Assembly: GCA_016709385.1 (NCBI GenBank) | Contig: JADJMW010000004.1 | Location: 269,887 to 333,886, forward strand | Direction of reading: 5' to 3' | DNA from: Candidatus Rubrivivax defluviihabitans | GTDB taxonomy: Bacteria; Pseudomonadota; Gammaproteobacteria; Burkholderiales; Burkholderiaceae_C | Length of the DNA stretch: 64,000 nt | Shown: positions 23,945 through 33,324 of the stretch, piece by piece | How positions within the stretch are numbered: the first letter of the stretch is position 1 | Layout: every line of letters begins with the position of its first letter | Program-made: the position numbers and the translations under genes | Notes under the pieces: model-generated | What the model was told of the DNA's origin: nothing | The model's database searches: none | Seen by the model: only the letters and a program-made list of their open reading frames with translations

Positions 23945-25273
23945 ATGCGCGCGCTGTACCTGCGCATCTATCTCACCGTGGTGGCCGCGCTGGCGCTGTT
24001 TGCGCTGGTTTCGGGCTGGCTGCTGCAGCAGCAACTGGACGAGCAGCGGCTGCGTGCCGAGGCCGGCGCACGCGAGCGCCTGGCGGCCTGGTCCGAGTTG
24101 CTGCAGGCCTCGCTGCCGCCGGCCGACGCGCCGCGCGGGGAACAGGCCGCGGCACTGCGCGACTGGGCAAAGCGCCTGCGCGTGCCGATGGCGCTGGACG
24201 ACGCCAACGGCCAGCGCATCGGCGCCACCGAATCGTTCCTGCGCCGTGAGGCCGAACGGCCCGGCGGCGCGCCGCGCCTGCGCTCGATGACGCTGGACGA
24301 TGGCCGCGTGCTGTGGGTGGCGCGTCCGCTGGCGCTGCGCGGGCGGCCGGGCGGCGGTCCGCCCGACATCGACACGCCGCGACTGCTGCCACCCGGCTGG
24401 CCCGACGGCCTGGGTCTGGTGCTGCTGCTCGTGGTGCTCTTCATGGCGGTGGCCGCCGGCGCCTGGCCCGTGGTGCGCGGCCTGACGCGCCGCCTGGAGG
24501 CCTTGAAGCAGGGTGTGGAGGCCTTCGGCGCCGGGGCGCTGCACCAGCGCGTGGCCGAAGGCGGCCGCGACGAGGTGGCCGCCCTGGGCGCCAGCTTCAA
24601 CCGCGCCGCGGCGCGCATCGAAACCCTGCTGCGTTCGCACCAGACCCTGCTGGCCAACGCCAGCCACGAACTGCGTTCGCCGCTGGCGCGGCTGAAGATG
24701 GCGCTGGCGTTGGTCGACGAAGCCTCGCCCGACCAGCGCGCGGCGTTGCAGCGCGAGATCCGCACCAATATCGCCGAACTCGACGCCCTGGTGGAAGAAG
24801 TGCTGCTGACGAGCCGGCTCGATGCGGCCGCCGCGCTGGAGGTGCGCGAGCCCGTCGCCTTGCTGCCGCTGCTCGTGGAGGAGGCCGCGCGCGTGGGTGC
24901 GGTGGTGAACGGCGACGACGTGCAGGTGCCGGGCGACGAACGGCTGCTGCGTCGCGCCGCGCGCAACCTGCTCGAGAATGCGCGCCGCTACGGTGGCAAC
25001 GAGGTGCAGGCCTCTGTGGCGGCGCGGCCCGGTGCCAGCGGTGGGCGGGTCGAACTGCGCATCTGCGACCGCGGGCCCGGCGTGCCCGAGGCCGACCGCG
25101 ACCGCATCTTCGAGCCCTTCTTCCGCCTGCCCGGCCATGCCGAATTCGAAGGCGGCGTGGGCCTGGGCCTGTCGCTGGTGCGCCAGATTGCGCTGCGCCA
25201 CGGCGGCAGCGTGCGCTGTGAAGCGCGCGCGGGCGGCGGCAGTTGCTTCGTGCTGGACCTGCCGGCGGTCTGA
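23945..25273 (+). CDS. sensor histidine kinase, CpxA/RstB-like
   Basis: 442 residues from ATG 23945. Transmembrane helix 1 (IYLTVVAALALFALVSGWLL) is followed by a short periplasmic sensor region (about 30-155). Helix 2 (GLGLVLLLVVLFMAVAAGAW) leads into a HAMP domain ending near residue 220. The phosphorylated His is in NASHELRSPLARLKMAL near residue 240. The ATPase domain carries the N box NLLENARRYGG, the G1 box ICDRGPGVPEADRDRIFEPF and the G2 box GGVGLGLSLV. It should autophosphorylate in response to an envelope signal and pass phosphate to the preceding response regulator. The Spy-like protein is its probable periplasmic partner. Confidence 0.92.
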   Translation: MRALYLRIYLTVVAALALFALVSGWLLQQQLDEQRLRAEAGARERLAAWSELLQASLPPADAPRGEQAAALRDWAKRLRVPMALDDANGQRIGATESFLRREAERPGGAPRLRSMTLDDGRVLWVARPLALRGRPGGGPPDIDTPRLLPPGWPDGLGLVLLLVVLFMAVAAGAWPVVRGLTRRLEALKQGVEAFGAGALHQRVAEGGRDEVAALGASFNRAAARIETLLRSHQTLLANASHELRSPLARLKMALALVDEASPDQRAALQREIRTNIAELDALVEEVLLTSRLDAAAALEVREPVALLPLLVEEAARVGAVVNGDDVQVPGDERLLRRAARNLLENARRYGGNEVQASVAARPGASGGRVELRICDRGPGVPEADRDRIFEPFFRLPGHAEFEGGVGLGLSLVRQIALRHGGSVRCEARAGGGSCFVLDLPAV

Positions 25274-25319
25274 AGCTCCTCTGGCCGCCGCACAAGCGGC
25301 CGACGTGCTGGGCCCGGTT

Positions 25320-25790
25320 TCAGGCCCGCGGCGGGCGTGTGTCGTTGCCACCGAAGGATTGCGGGTCCGGGTGGTCGGCGCCGGTGGCTTCACGCGCACG
25401 CTCGGCATAGCGGTTGAAGCGCCAGGCCGTGGCTTCCAGGGTGATGCGCCGCCACACGGCGCGCTTCTGCGCCGGCCCGAATTCCGGCCAGCGCTGCACT
25501 TCCTCGAAGCTGCGGCCGCAGCCCTTGCACACGGCGTCGCCCTGGCTGGTGGAGCAGATGGCAATGCACGGCGCGTCGGGCGTGCTGGCATACCAGTCCA
25601 GCCAGGCCCGGCGCGCACGCGCCGGCATCGTGGCTTCCTCGCAGAGCGTCTGGTGGTGGTACACGAGCAGGCCATAGACCTCGGCCAGCGCGCGCACCTC
25701 GGCGCAGGCCGCGACGCCGTCGGGCGATGGCGAACGGGCGCGCCACCAGTTGATGGCCGCTTCGATGTCGGTGATGTGGATGCCTGCCAT
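25320..25790 (-). CDS. DUF3717/DUF1289 domain protein
   Basis: 156 residues from ATG 25790. The N-terminal half begins IHITDIEAAINWWRARSPSP, the DUF3717 pattern. The C-terminal half has PCIAICSTSQGDAVCKGCGRSFEEVQRW, the four-cysteine DUF1289 pattern (written here in two overlapping parts: PCIAICSTSQ and VCKGCGRSFEEVQRW). The cysteines probably bind a metal. DUF3717 proteins are mainly betaproteobacterial and have no known function. The gene is divergent from recC, with 159 bases between the starts, and converges on the histidine kinase gene. Confidence 0.85.
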   Translation of the reverse strand: MAGIHITDIEAAINWWRARSPSPDGVAACAEVRALAEVYGLLVYHHQTLCEEATMPARARRAWLDWYASTPDAPCIAICSTSQGDAVCKGCGRSFEEVQRWPEFGPAQKRAVWRRITLEATAWRFNRYAERAREATGADHPDPQSFGGNDTRPPRA

Positions 25791-25949
25791 GGGTGGCGCA
25801 TGCAGCCGTGGCCGCGAGAGGCTCGCGAGTGTAGCGAGCCCGCGGCCTCGCCGGTGCTGCGATGATGGCGGGCAGATCCCACCGATCAAACGAGTTCGCC
25901 GGGCCGCCGCAGCGGCGAAGACCGGCCCACGCAGCACCAAGCCCCACCC

Positions 25950-28900
25950 GTGAATTCCGAGCTTCAACCCGGCCTCCTCGTCCTGCACGGCAACCGCGCC
26001 GAATGGCTGGCCGAGGCCGTCTTCGAGTGGCTGCAGCAGCACCCGCTGCTGCCGCTGGAGGAAGAGATCTTCCTGGTGCAGAGCAACGGCGTGGCCGAGT
26101 GGCTGAAGACGACGCTGGCCGCGCACGCAGGCATCTGCGCCGCCACACGCGTCGAACTGCCGGCGCGCTTTCTCTGGCGGGCCTACCGGCAATGGCTGGG
26201 GCACGACGCGGTGCCGGCCCAGTCGGCACTGGACAAGCTGCCGCTGACCTGGCGCCTGATGGCACTGCTGCCGACGCTGCTGCCAAGGCCTGGCTTCGAA
26301 CCCCTGGCCGGCTTCCTGCGCGACGGCGACGCGGGCCGCCGGCTGCAGCTGGCGCAGCGCCTGGCCGACCTGTACGACCAGTACCAGGTCTACCGCCCCG
26401 ACTGGCTTCAAGCCTGGGCCGACAGCCGCGACAGCCTGCCCCGCGGGCCGGGCCTGCCGGCCGAGCCACTGCCCGCCGACCAGCGCTGGCAGGCGCTGCT
26501 GTGGCGCGAATTGCTGGCGCCGCTGCCCGAGCCCGAGCGCGCCGCCATCCGGCCGCGACTGCACCAGCGTTTCCTGCAAGCGGTGGCTGCCGGTGCCGCG
26601 CCGCTGGCCCGGGTTCCGCGCCGTGTCGTGCTCTTCGGCATGACCCACGTGCCCCTGCCCACGTTGCAGGCGCTGGCCGCGCTGTCGGCGCGCGCGCAGG
26701 TGGTGCTGGCGATTCCCAATCCGTGTCGATACCACTGGGCCGACATCATCGATGGCCGTGAACTGCTGCGGGCCGAGCGCCGCCGCCACCCGCTGCGCCA
26801 GGGGCTCGACCTGGCCGCGGTGGCACTGGAAGACATGCACGCCCATGCCCATCCGCTGCTGGCCGCGTGGGGCCGCCAGGGGCGCGATTTCGTGCGCCAG
26901 CTCGACGCCTTCGACGACGCGATGGCGGCCCGGCAGCGGTTCGCACTGCCGCGCGTGGATCTGTTCGACGAAGGCCCCGGTGTCACGCTGCTGCAGCAGG
27001 TGCAGGCGCGCATCCGCGACCTCGTGCCGCTGCACGAGCATGCGGCGCTGGCGGCGGCGCAGGGGCTGGACGCGGCCGACCGCTCGATCGTCTTCCATGT
27101 CGCGCACAGCGCGCAGCGCGAGGTCGAGATCCTGCACGACCAGTTGCTGGAATGGCTGGCGCACCCACCCGGCGGGCGGCCCTTGCATCCACGCGACGTG
27201 GTCGTGATGGTGCCCGACATAGAACTCTTCGCGCCGGCCATCCGTGCCGTCTTCGGCCAGCTGCCGCGCGACGACGCGCGTTTCATCCCGTACGGCATCG
27301 CCGACCTGCAGGACCGCGGTCACGACGCGCTGCTGGTCGCGCTGGAGTGGCTGCTGCGGCTGCCGCAGCAGCGCTGCGGGCTTTCCGAGGTGCGCGACCT
27401 GCTCGACGTGCCCGCGGTGGCGCGCCGCTTCGGCCTGGCGCCGGAACAACTGCCGCGGCTCGCGGCGTGGATGGAAGGCGCGGGCGTGCGCTGGGGGCTG
27501 GACGAGGCGCACCGCGCGGGTCTGGGCCTGGGCGCGTGCGGCGAGCCCAACACCTGGCTGTTCGGGCTGCGCCGCATGCTGCTGGGCTATGCGGTCGGCG
27601 CGCCGGAACCCGGCGCAACGGGCGACTTCAACGGCATCGAACCCTACGAAGAGGTCGGGGGGCTCGAAGCGGCGCTGGCGGGTTCGCTGGCCGACATCGT
27701 CGCGGCGATGCTCGACTGGCTCGCACAGGCCCACAGCCCTGCCACGCCGGCCCGTTGGGCCGAGCGCGGCCACACCCTGCTGGCGGCATTCTTCGACCCC
27801 GACGACGAGCGCGAACGCACCGCGCTGGCGGCGGCGCACGAGGCCTTGCATGCCTGGCTCGATGCCTGCGCCGGTGCCGGTTTCGACCAGCCGGTGGAAC
27901 TGGCGGTGGCGCGCGAGGCGTGGCTGGCGGGCATCGACGAACCCGGCCTGGGCCGCCGCTTCCGCGCCGGCGGCGTGACCTTCTGCACCCTGCTGCCGCT
28001 GCGCGCGATTCCGTTCGAGGTGGTGTGCCTGCTGGGCATGAACGACGGCGACTACCCGCGCCGCGGCCTGCGCAGCGACTTCGACCTCATGGGCCGGCCG
28101 GGCCAGCAGCGCCCGGGCGACCGCTCGCGCCGCGACGACGACCGCCAGCTCATGCTGGAGGCCTTGCTGTCGGCGCGGCGCGTGCTGTATGTCAGCTGGG
28201 CCGGGCGCAGCGTGCGAGACAACAGCGTGCAGCCGCCTTCGGTGCTGGTTTCGCAACTGCGTGACTATCTGGCCGCCGGCTGGGGTGAGGCCGTGCTGCC
28301 GGTGCGCACGACTTGGCATCCGCTGCAGCCGTTCAGCCGACGGTACTTCGAGATGCCTACGGGTGTCGAGGCGCCTGCGGGTGTCGACGCCACGGCGAGC
28401 GCCGATGCCGCAAGCCGCGCCGGAGCACCGGCACTGTTCACACATGCGCGGGAGTGGCGGGCCGCGCACCTGCCCGCCGTTCCCGCCAGCGCCGCGGCGG
28501 CCCCGCCGCCGGCGGGCGCCATCGGCGCCACCCCGGCCGACGGCGAGGAGGCGCTCACCGTGGCGGCGCTGGTGTCGTTCCTGAAGAACCCGGTGAAGGA
28601 TTTCTTCCGCCACCGCCTGAACGTGGTCTTCGGCGACGAGGAAACCGCCTTCGACGACGACGAGCCCTTCGGCCTGGCCGGCCTGGCCGAATATGCGCTG
28701 ATGCAGGAGCTGGTCGAAGCGCTCGCCCCCGCGCTCGACGCTGGGCCGGTGCCCGACCTGGCAGTGCGGGTGGCAGCGCAGGTGGCACGCGTGCAGCGGG
28801 CCGGCCGCCTGCCGCTGGGAGCGCCCGGCCGGCGCAGCGCGCAGGCCCTGGCCGCCGGCCTGCTGCCGATGCTGGCACGTTGGCAGGCGCTGCAGGCGCA

Positions 28901-29570
28901 GTTTGCCCGCCACCTGCCGCACCGGGTCTTGTCGCACTCCCACGACGGTCTGTGGCTGAACGACTGGCTGACCGGATTGCGCGGTACGGGCTCGGCTGGC
29001 GAGGACGGCGCGGGCGGCGAGGCCGGTGAAGGCGCCGCCGTGTGGCTGGAGCTTTCGGCCGGCCGGCTGTGCGCCGATGCGAAGAAGGGCCAGCCACGCG
29101 GCGACCGCCTCATCACGGCGTGGGTGCGCATGCTGGCGTCCAGCACCTGCGGCGTCGCGGTGGCAGGGGTCATGGTGGGCCGCGACGCCTGCGTCACCGT
29201 GCGGCCGTGGCCAGCGGAGCGCTCCCGCGCCGCGCTGGGCGAGCTGATGCAGGCCTGGCGCGAAGGCCGGCAAGGCAGCGGCGCGCCGCTGCCGCTGGCG
29301 CCGCGCACGGCGCTGGCGCTGGTGCGCGGCGTGTCCGACGTGGCCGGCGTCTACGAAGGCAGCGACTTCGGCCACAGGCGCGGCGAAGCCGCCGAAGCCT
29401 GCCTGGCGCGCAGCTTCCCCGACTACGCCGCACTTGTCGCCGACGGCCGTTTCGAGGCCCTGGCGCAACGCCTGTTCGCGCCGCTGGCGGCGTGGATCGA
29501 CGCCGACGTGCAGGTCGAGGTCTTCGACACCGGCGGTGCCGTTGCGCCCGCAGGGGCGGCGCATGTCTGA
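25950..29570 (+). CDS. recC: exodeoxyribonuclease V subunit RecC
   Basis: 1206 residues, GTG start at 25950. RecC features: the N-terminal GLLVLHGNRAEWLAEAVFEW and EEEIFLVQSNGVAEWLK, the later RVVLFGMTHVPLPTLQAL, and FCTLLPLRAIPFEVVCLLGMNDGDYPR near residue 680. The C-terminal part has the degenerate nuclease-like fold that in E. coli reads Chi. RecC splits the two DNA strands at a break and scans one for the regulatory Chi sequence. The stop overlaps the recB start by eight bases. It is the first gene of recC-recB-recD, together making the machine that trims broken ends for RecA. Confidence 0.95.
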   Translation: MNSELQPGLLVLHGNRAEWLAEAVFEWLQQHPLLPLEEEIFLVQSNGVAEWLKTTLAAHAGICAATRVELPARFLWRAYRQWLGHDAVPAQSALDKLPLTWRLMALLPTLLPRPGFEPLAGFLRDGDAGRRLQLAQRLADLYDQYQVYRPDWLQAWADSRDSLPRGPGLPAEPLPADQRWQALLWRELLAPLPEPERAAIRPRLHQRFLQAVAAGAAPLARVPRRVVLFGMTHVPLPTLQALAALSARAQVVLAIPNPCRYHWADIIDGRELLRAERRRHPLRQGLDLAAVALEDMHAHAHPLLAAWGRQGRDFVRQLDAFDDAMAARQRFALPRVDLFDEGPGVTLLQQVQARIRDLVPLHEHAALAAAQGLDAADRSIVFHVAHSAQREVEILHDQLLEWLAHPPGGRPLHPRDVVVMVPDIELFAPAIRAVFGQLPRDDARFIPYGIADLQDRGHDALLVALEWLLRLPQQRCGLSEVRDLLDVPAVARRFGLAPEQLPRLAAWMEGAGVRWGLDEAHRAGLGLGACGEPNTWLFGLRRMLLGYAVGAPEPGATGDFNGIEPYEEVGGLEAALAGSLADIVAAMLDWLAQAHSPATPARWAERGHTLLAAFFDPDDERERTALAAAHEALHAWLDACAGAGFDQPVELAVAREAWLAGIDEPGLGRRFRAGGVTFCTLLPLRAIPFEVVCLLGMNDGDYPRRGLRSDFDLMGRPGQQRPGDRSRRDDDRQLMLEALLSARRVLYVSWAGRSVRDNSVQPPSVLVSQLRDYLAAGWGEAVLPVRTTWHPLQPFSRRYFEMPTGVEAPAGVDATASADAASRAGAPALFTHAREWRAAHLPAVPASAAAAPPPAGAIGATPADGEEALTVAALVSFLKNPVKDFFRHRLNVVFGDEETAFDDDEPFGLAGLAEYALMQELVEALAPALDAGPVPDLAVRVAAQVARVQRAGRLPLGAPGRRSAQALAAGLLPMLARWQALQAQFARHLPHRVLSHSHDGLWLNDWLTGLRGTGSAGEDGAGGEAGEGAAVWLELSAGRLCADAKKGQPRGDRLITAWVRMLASSTCGVAVAGVMVGRDACVTVRPWPAERSRAALGELMQAWREGRQGSGAPLPLAPRTALALVRGVSDVAGVYEGSDFGHRRGEAAEACLARSFPDYAALVADGRFEALAQRLFAPLAAWIDADVQVEVFDTGGAVAPAGAAHV

Positions 29571-32500
29571 AGTCCTGCAGGCGGCGCATTTTCCGCTGTG
29601 GGGCAGCCGCCTCATCGAGGCCAGCGCCGGCACGGGCAAGACCTGGACCATCGCCGCGCTGTACCTGCGGCTGGTGCTCGGCCACGGCGGTGACGCGGCC
29701 TTCGCGCGGCCGATGACGCCGGCCGAGGTGCTGGTGATGACCTTCACGCGCGCGGCCACGCGCGAACTCTCCGACCGCATCCGCAGCCGGCTGCTCGAGG
29801 CGGCACGCTGCTTCCGCGGCGAAGCGTCGCCGCACCCTGCAGACACCTTTCTCGCCGAATTGCTCACCGCCTACGCTGGAGGGCTGCCGCGCAAGCAGGC
29901 CGCGTGGCGGCTGACGCTGGCGGCCGAGAGCATGGACGACGCGGCCGTGCACACCATCGACGCCTGGTGCCAGCGCATGCTGCGCGAACACGCCTTCGAC
30001 AGCGGCTGCCTGTTCGACGAGGAACTGGCCGCCAACGAGCGCGCGATGCAGTTCGAGGCCGCACGCGACTACTGGCGCCAGCAGCTCTACCCGCTGCCCG
30101 CCGCGGCCCTGGACGAGGCGCTGGCGGTGTGGCCCGGCGTCGAAGCCTTGGCCGCCGATACGCAGGCCTTGCTGGAAGTGGAACTTCCGGCCGCTACCGG
30201 GCAAGGCAGCCTGCGCGACTGCATCGAGTCCGCGTGCGACCAGCGTGCGGCTGCCCTGGCGCGGCTGAAGCAGGGCTGGGCCGGGCGCGCGCAGGCAATG
30301 CAGGCCTGGCTGGACGGCGCCTACGACGGCAAGGACTTCCCGTTCGACAGGCGCAAGCTCGCGAGGAACCACTACAACGGCTGGCTGGCCGCCCTGGCCG
30401 GCTGGGCCGAGAAGCCCGGGGCCGAACGCCCGGAGCTGACGACCACGGCGGTGGCGCGTCTCAAGCCCGAAGGCATGCACGCGGCGCTGAAGCCCGGCGC
30501 CCAGGTGGACCTTCCGCCGCACTTCGACGCCTTTGCCCAGCTCATGCACGACCTCGACGCCGTACCGGTGCCGGCCAGCGCGCTGCGCCTGCACGCCGCA
30601 GCGAGGGTCCAGCAGCGCCTGGCCGAGCTGAAGCAGCAGGCCGGCAGCTTCGGTTTCGCCGACATGCTCGGCCGCCTGGACCGGGCCCTGGACCCGGCGC
30701 ACAACGGCGCCGCGGCCGAGCGGCTGCGCGCACGCATCCTGGCGCAGACCCCGGTGGCGCTGGTCGACGAATTCCAGGACACGTCGCCGCTGCAGGCCAG
30801 CATCCTCGACCGCCTCTACCGCGTGGCCGACAACGGGCGCGAGACGGCGCTGCTGCTCATCGGCGACCCCAAGCAGTCGATCTACGGCTTTCGCGGCGCC
30901 GACATCCACAGCTACCTGGGCATGCGCCGCGCCACCGCCGGGCGCCACTATGTGCTGGGCACCAACCACCGTTCCACGGCAGGGCTGGTGTCGGCTGTGA
31001 ACCATGTCTTCGAGCAGGCGCAAGCGAGGCCGGGCGAGGGCGCCTTCCTGTACCGCACCGAGGCAGACGCGATGGCCGCCGACGACCCAGTGCCCTTCGT
31101 GCCCGTGCGGGCGCGCGGGCGCGGCGAAGTCTTCGTCACCTCGGCCGGCGCTGCCGACCCGGTGACACTGGTGCTCGACGCCGAACTCCAGGCGCCGCGC
31201 GAGCACCTGCGCACGAACGGCCGGCGCTGCGCCGAACGCATCGTGGCGCTGCTCAACGATCCCGGTGCCGGCTTCCAGGGCCCGGAGTCGGCCTGGGCAC
31301 GCCTGCGGCCGGCCGACGTGGCCGTGCTGGTGCGCACCGGCCGCGAGGCCACGGCCGTGCGCCAGGCGCTGCGCCAGCGCGGGGTGGCTTCGGTCTACCT
31401 CTCCGACAAGGAATCGGTGCTCCGCAGCGTCGAGGCGCAGGACCTGTTGCTGGTGCTGCGCGCCGTCGCCGCGCCGCTGCACGCCCGCCTGGTGCGGGCC
31501 GCGCTGGCGACGCGGCTGCTGGGTCTTTCGCTGGCCGAATTGGCGCAGCTGGCCGACGACGACGAAGCCTTCGATCAGCGCACCGAACAATTCAGGCAGC
31601 TGCACGCCGTGTGGCAGGGGCAGGGGGTGCTGGCCATGCTGCGCCAGGCGCTGCACCGGCTGGACCTGCCGGCGCGCTGGCTGGCCGTGGCGCAGGCACC
31701 GGGCGATCAAGTTCGAGGCCCTGGTGAAGGCGCAGGCGAGAGCGAACGCGGCGGCGAACGCCGGCTGACCAATGTGCTGCACCTGGCCGAACTGCTGCAG
31801 GCGGCCAGCGCACGGCTGCGCGGCGAGCAGGCGCTGATCCGCTGGCTGGCCGAGCAGATGCAGGGTGAGGGCGCCGGCGGCGACGAACAGATCGTGCGCC
31901 TGGAAAGCGACGCCGACCTGGTGCAGGTGATCACCGTGCACAAGGCCAAGGGGCTGGAGTACCCGCTGGTCTTCCTGCCCTATGCATGCACTTTCCGTCC
32001 CGTCGACAAATCGCGCACGCGCTTCCTGAACGTGGCCGGCGCCGAAGGCGTCCGCACGCTGCACCTGCAGTTGACCGACGAGCTCCTGGCCGCGGCCGAC
32101 AAGGACCGACTGCGCGAGGACCTGCGGCTGCTCTACGTGGCGCTCACGCGCGCCCGGCATGCGCTGTGGCTGGGCGTGACCGCGCTCACCGCCGGCCGCA
32201 GCCGCGAATGCAGCGCGCACCGCAGTGCCTTCGGCCGCCTCGTCGGCGGCGGCATGCCCACCGACGCCGCGGGTCTTGCGGCGCAGGTGCAGGCGCTGGC
32301 GCAGGCCGGCAGCGGCATCGTGGTCGAGGCGGCGCAGGCACCGGGCCACACGCCCCTGCAACCGCGCGCCGCCTTGCCGCCACTGCGTGCGCCCGCTGCC
32401 TATGCGGCCAGCTTCGAGCGACACTGGTCCATCGGCAGCTTCACCGCGCTGGTGCGTGCGCTGCCCGGGCCGGTGAGTGCGGTGGCGGCGCGCGACGACG

Positions 32501-33324
32501 AAGGGCCCGCGCCGGCCGACGCGGCCGAGTTCGGCATGCCCGAGGCAGGCGCCGCGGCGCCCAGCCTCGTGAGGCATGGCGGCACCGCCGATGGCGCACC
32601 CTGGCACGCCTTCCCGCGCGGTGCGGTGCCGGGCAACTTCCTGCACGGTGTACTGGAATGGCTGGCCGGCGAAGGCTTCGCACGGGTTGGCTCGCCCGCG
32701 GTCCGCGAGCAGTTGCAGCGCCGCTGCGAGCAGCAGGGCCAGGGCCGGTACGCGGCGGCCGTGCAGACCTGGCTGGCGGCGCTGGTGGCCACCGATTTGC
32801 CGCCGCTGGGCACCGCGTTGAGTGGTCTGGAGCGCCTGCTGCCCGAAATGGAGTTCTGGTTTCCCGGCGACGGCCTCGACGCCGGCCAGGTCGACGCACT
32901 GTGCCGCGCGCACCTGCTGGACGGCGTGGCCCGTCCGCCACTGCCCGGGCGTGAACTGCGCGGCATGCTGATGGGCTTCGCCGACCTGGTCTTCGAATAC
33001 GGCGGGCGCTGGTGGGTGCTGGACTACAAGTCGAATGCGCTGGGCCCGGGTGACGCCGACTACACGCCGCAGGCACTGCGCGCGGCGATGGCCGAGCACC
33101 GCTACGACGTGCAGGCCGCGCTGTACCTGCTGGCGCTGCACCGCTTGCTGCGCCAGCGCCTGGGCGCCGGCTACGACCCCGCGCGGCAGTTGGGCGGGGC
33201 GCTGTACTTTTTCATTCGCGGCATCCGCGGCCCGGCACGCGGCTGCCTTCACGTGCCGGCGTCGCTGCCCTTGCTGGCGGCGCTGGAAGCGCTGCTGCAG
33301 CGTGGTGCGGCGGTGGCGAGATGA
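29563..33324 (+). CDS. recB: exodeoxyribonuclease V subunit RecB (helicase-nuclease)
   Basis: 1253 residues from ATG 29563. The UvrD-type helicase starts with Walker A EASAGTGKTWTIA near residue 20. Further motifs are VLVMTFTRAATREL, VALVDEFQDTSPLQ, LLIGDPKQSIYGFRGADIH, ITVHKAKGLEYPLVF and LLYVALTRARHALWLG. The C-terminal nuclease domain has the catalytic Asp-Asp-Lys pattern in GFADLVFEY and WWVLDYKSN. RecB moves 3' to 5', cuts DNA and loads RecA. The gene overlaps recC at its start and recD at its end (ATGA), so the complex is made in balanced amounts. All nuclease residues appear intact. Confidence 0.96.
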   Translation: MSEVLQAAHFPLWGSRLIEASAGTGKTWTIAALYLRLVLGHGGDAAFARPMTPAEVLVMTFTRAATRELSDRIRSRLLEAARCFRGEASPHPADTFLAELLTAYAGGLPRKQAAWRLTLAAESMDDAAVHTIDAWCQRMLREHAFDSGCLFDEELAANERAMQFEAARDYWRQQLYPLPAAALDEALAVWPGVEALAADTQALLEVELPAATGQGSLRDCIESACDQRAAALARLKQGWAGRAQAMQAWLDGAYDGKDFPFDRRKLARNHYNGWLAALAGWAEKPGAERPELTTTAVARLKPEGMHAALKPGAQVDLPPHFDAFAQLMHDLDAVPVPASALRLHAAARVQQRLAELKQQAGSFGFADMLGRLDRALDPAHNGAAAERLRARILAQTPVALVDEFQDTSPLQASILDRLYRVADNGRETALLLIGDPKQSIYGFRGADIHSYLGMRRATAGRHYVLGTNHRSTAGLVSAVNHVFEQAQARPGEGAFLYRTEADAMAADDPVPFVPVRARGRGEVFVTSAGAADPVTLVLDAELQAPREHLRTNGRRCAERIVALLNDPGAGFQGPESAWARLRPADVAVLVRTGREATAVRQALRQRGVASVYLSDKESVLRSVEAQDLLLVLRAVAAPLHARLVRAALATRLLGLSLAELAQLADDDEAFDQRTEQFRQLHAVWQGQGVLAMLRQALHRLDLPARWLAVAQAPGDQVRGPGEGAGESERGGERRLTNVLHLAELLQAASARLRGEQALIRWLAEQMQGEGAGGDEQIVRLESDADLVQVITVHKAKGLEYPLVFLPYACTFRPVDKSRTRFLNVAGAEGVRTLHLQLTDELLAAADKDRLREDLRLLYVALTRARHALWLGVTALTAGRSRECSAHRSAFGRLVGGGMPTDAAGLAAQVQALAQAGSGIVVEAAQAPGHTPLQPRAALPPLRAPAAYAASFERHWSIGSFTALVRALPGPVSAVAARDDEGPAPADAAEFGMPEAGAAAPSLVRHGGTADGAPWHAFPRGAVPGNFLHGVLEWLAGEGFARVGSPAVREQLQRRCEQQGQGRYAAAVQTWLAALVATDLPPLGTALSGLERLLPEMEFWFPGDGLDAGQVDALCRAHLLDGVARPPLPGRELRGMLMGFADLVFEYGGRWWVLDYKSNALGPGDADYTPQALRAAMAEHRYDVQAALYLLALHRLLRQRLGAGYDPARQLGGALYFFIRGIRGPARGCLHVPASLPLLAALEALLQRGAAVAR

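Noticed and set aside
25320..29867. A 1515-codon open frame on the minus strand
   Set aside because: Only its last 156 codons (the DUF3717/DUF1289 gene, 25320-25790) look like protein. The rest is antisense to recC.
29194..33252. A 1352-codon open frame on the minus strand
   Set aside because: Antisense to recB and recC. The composition is that of a shadow frame, with no recognisable motif.
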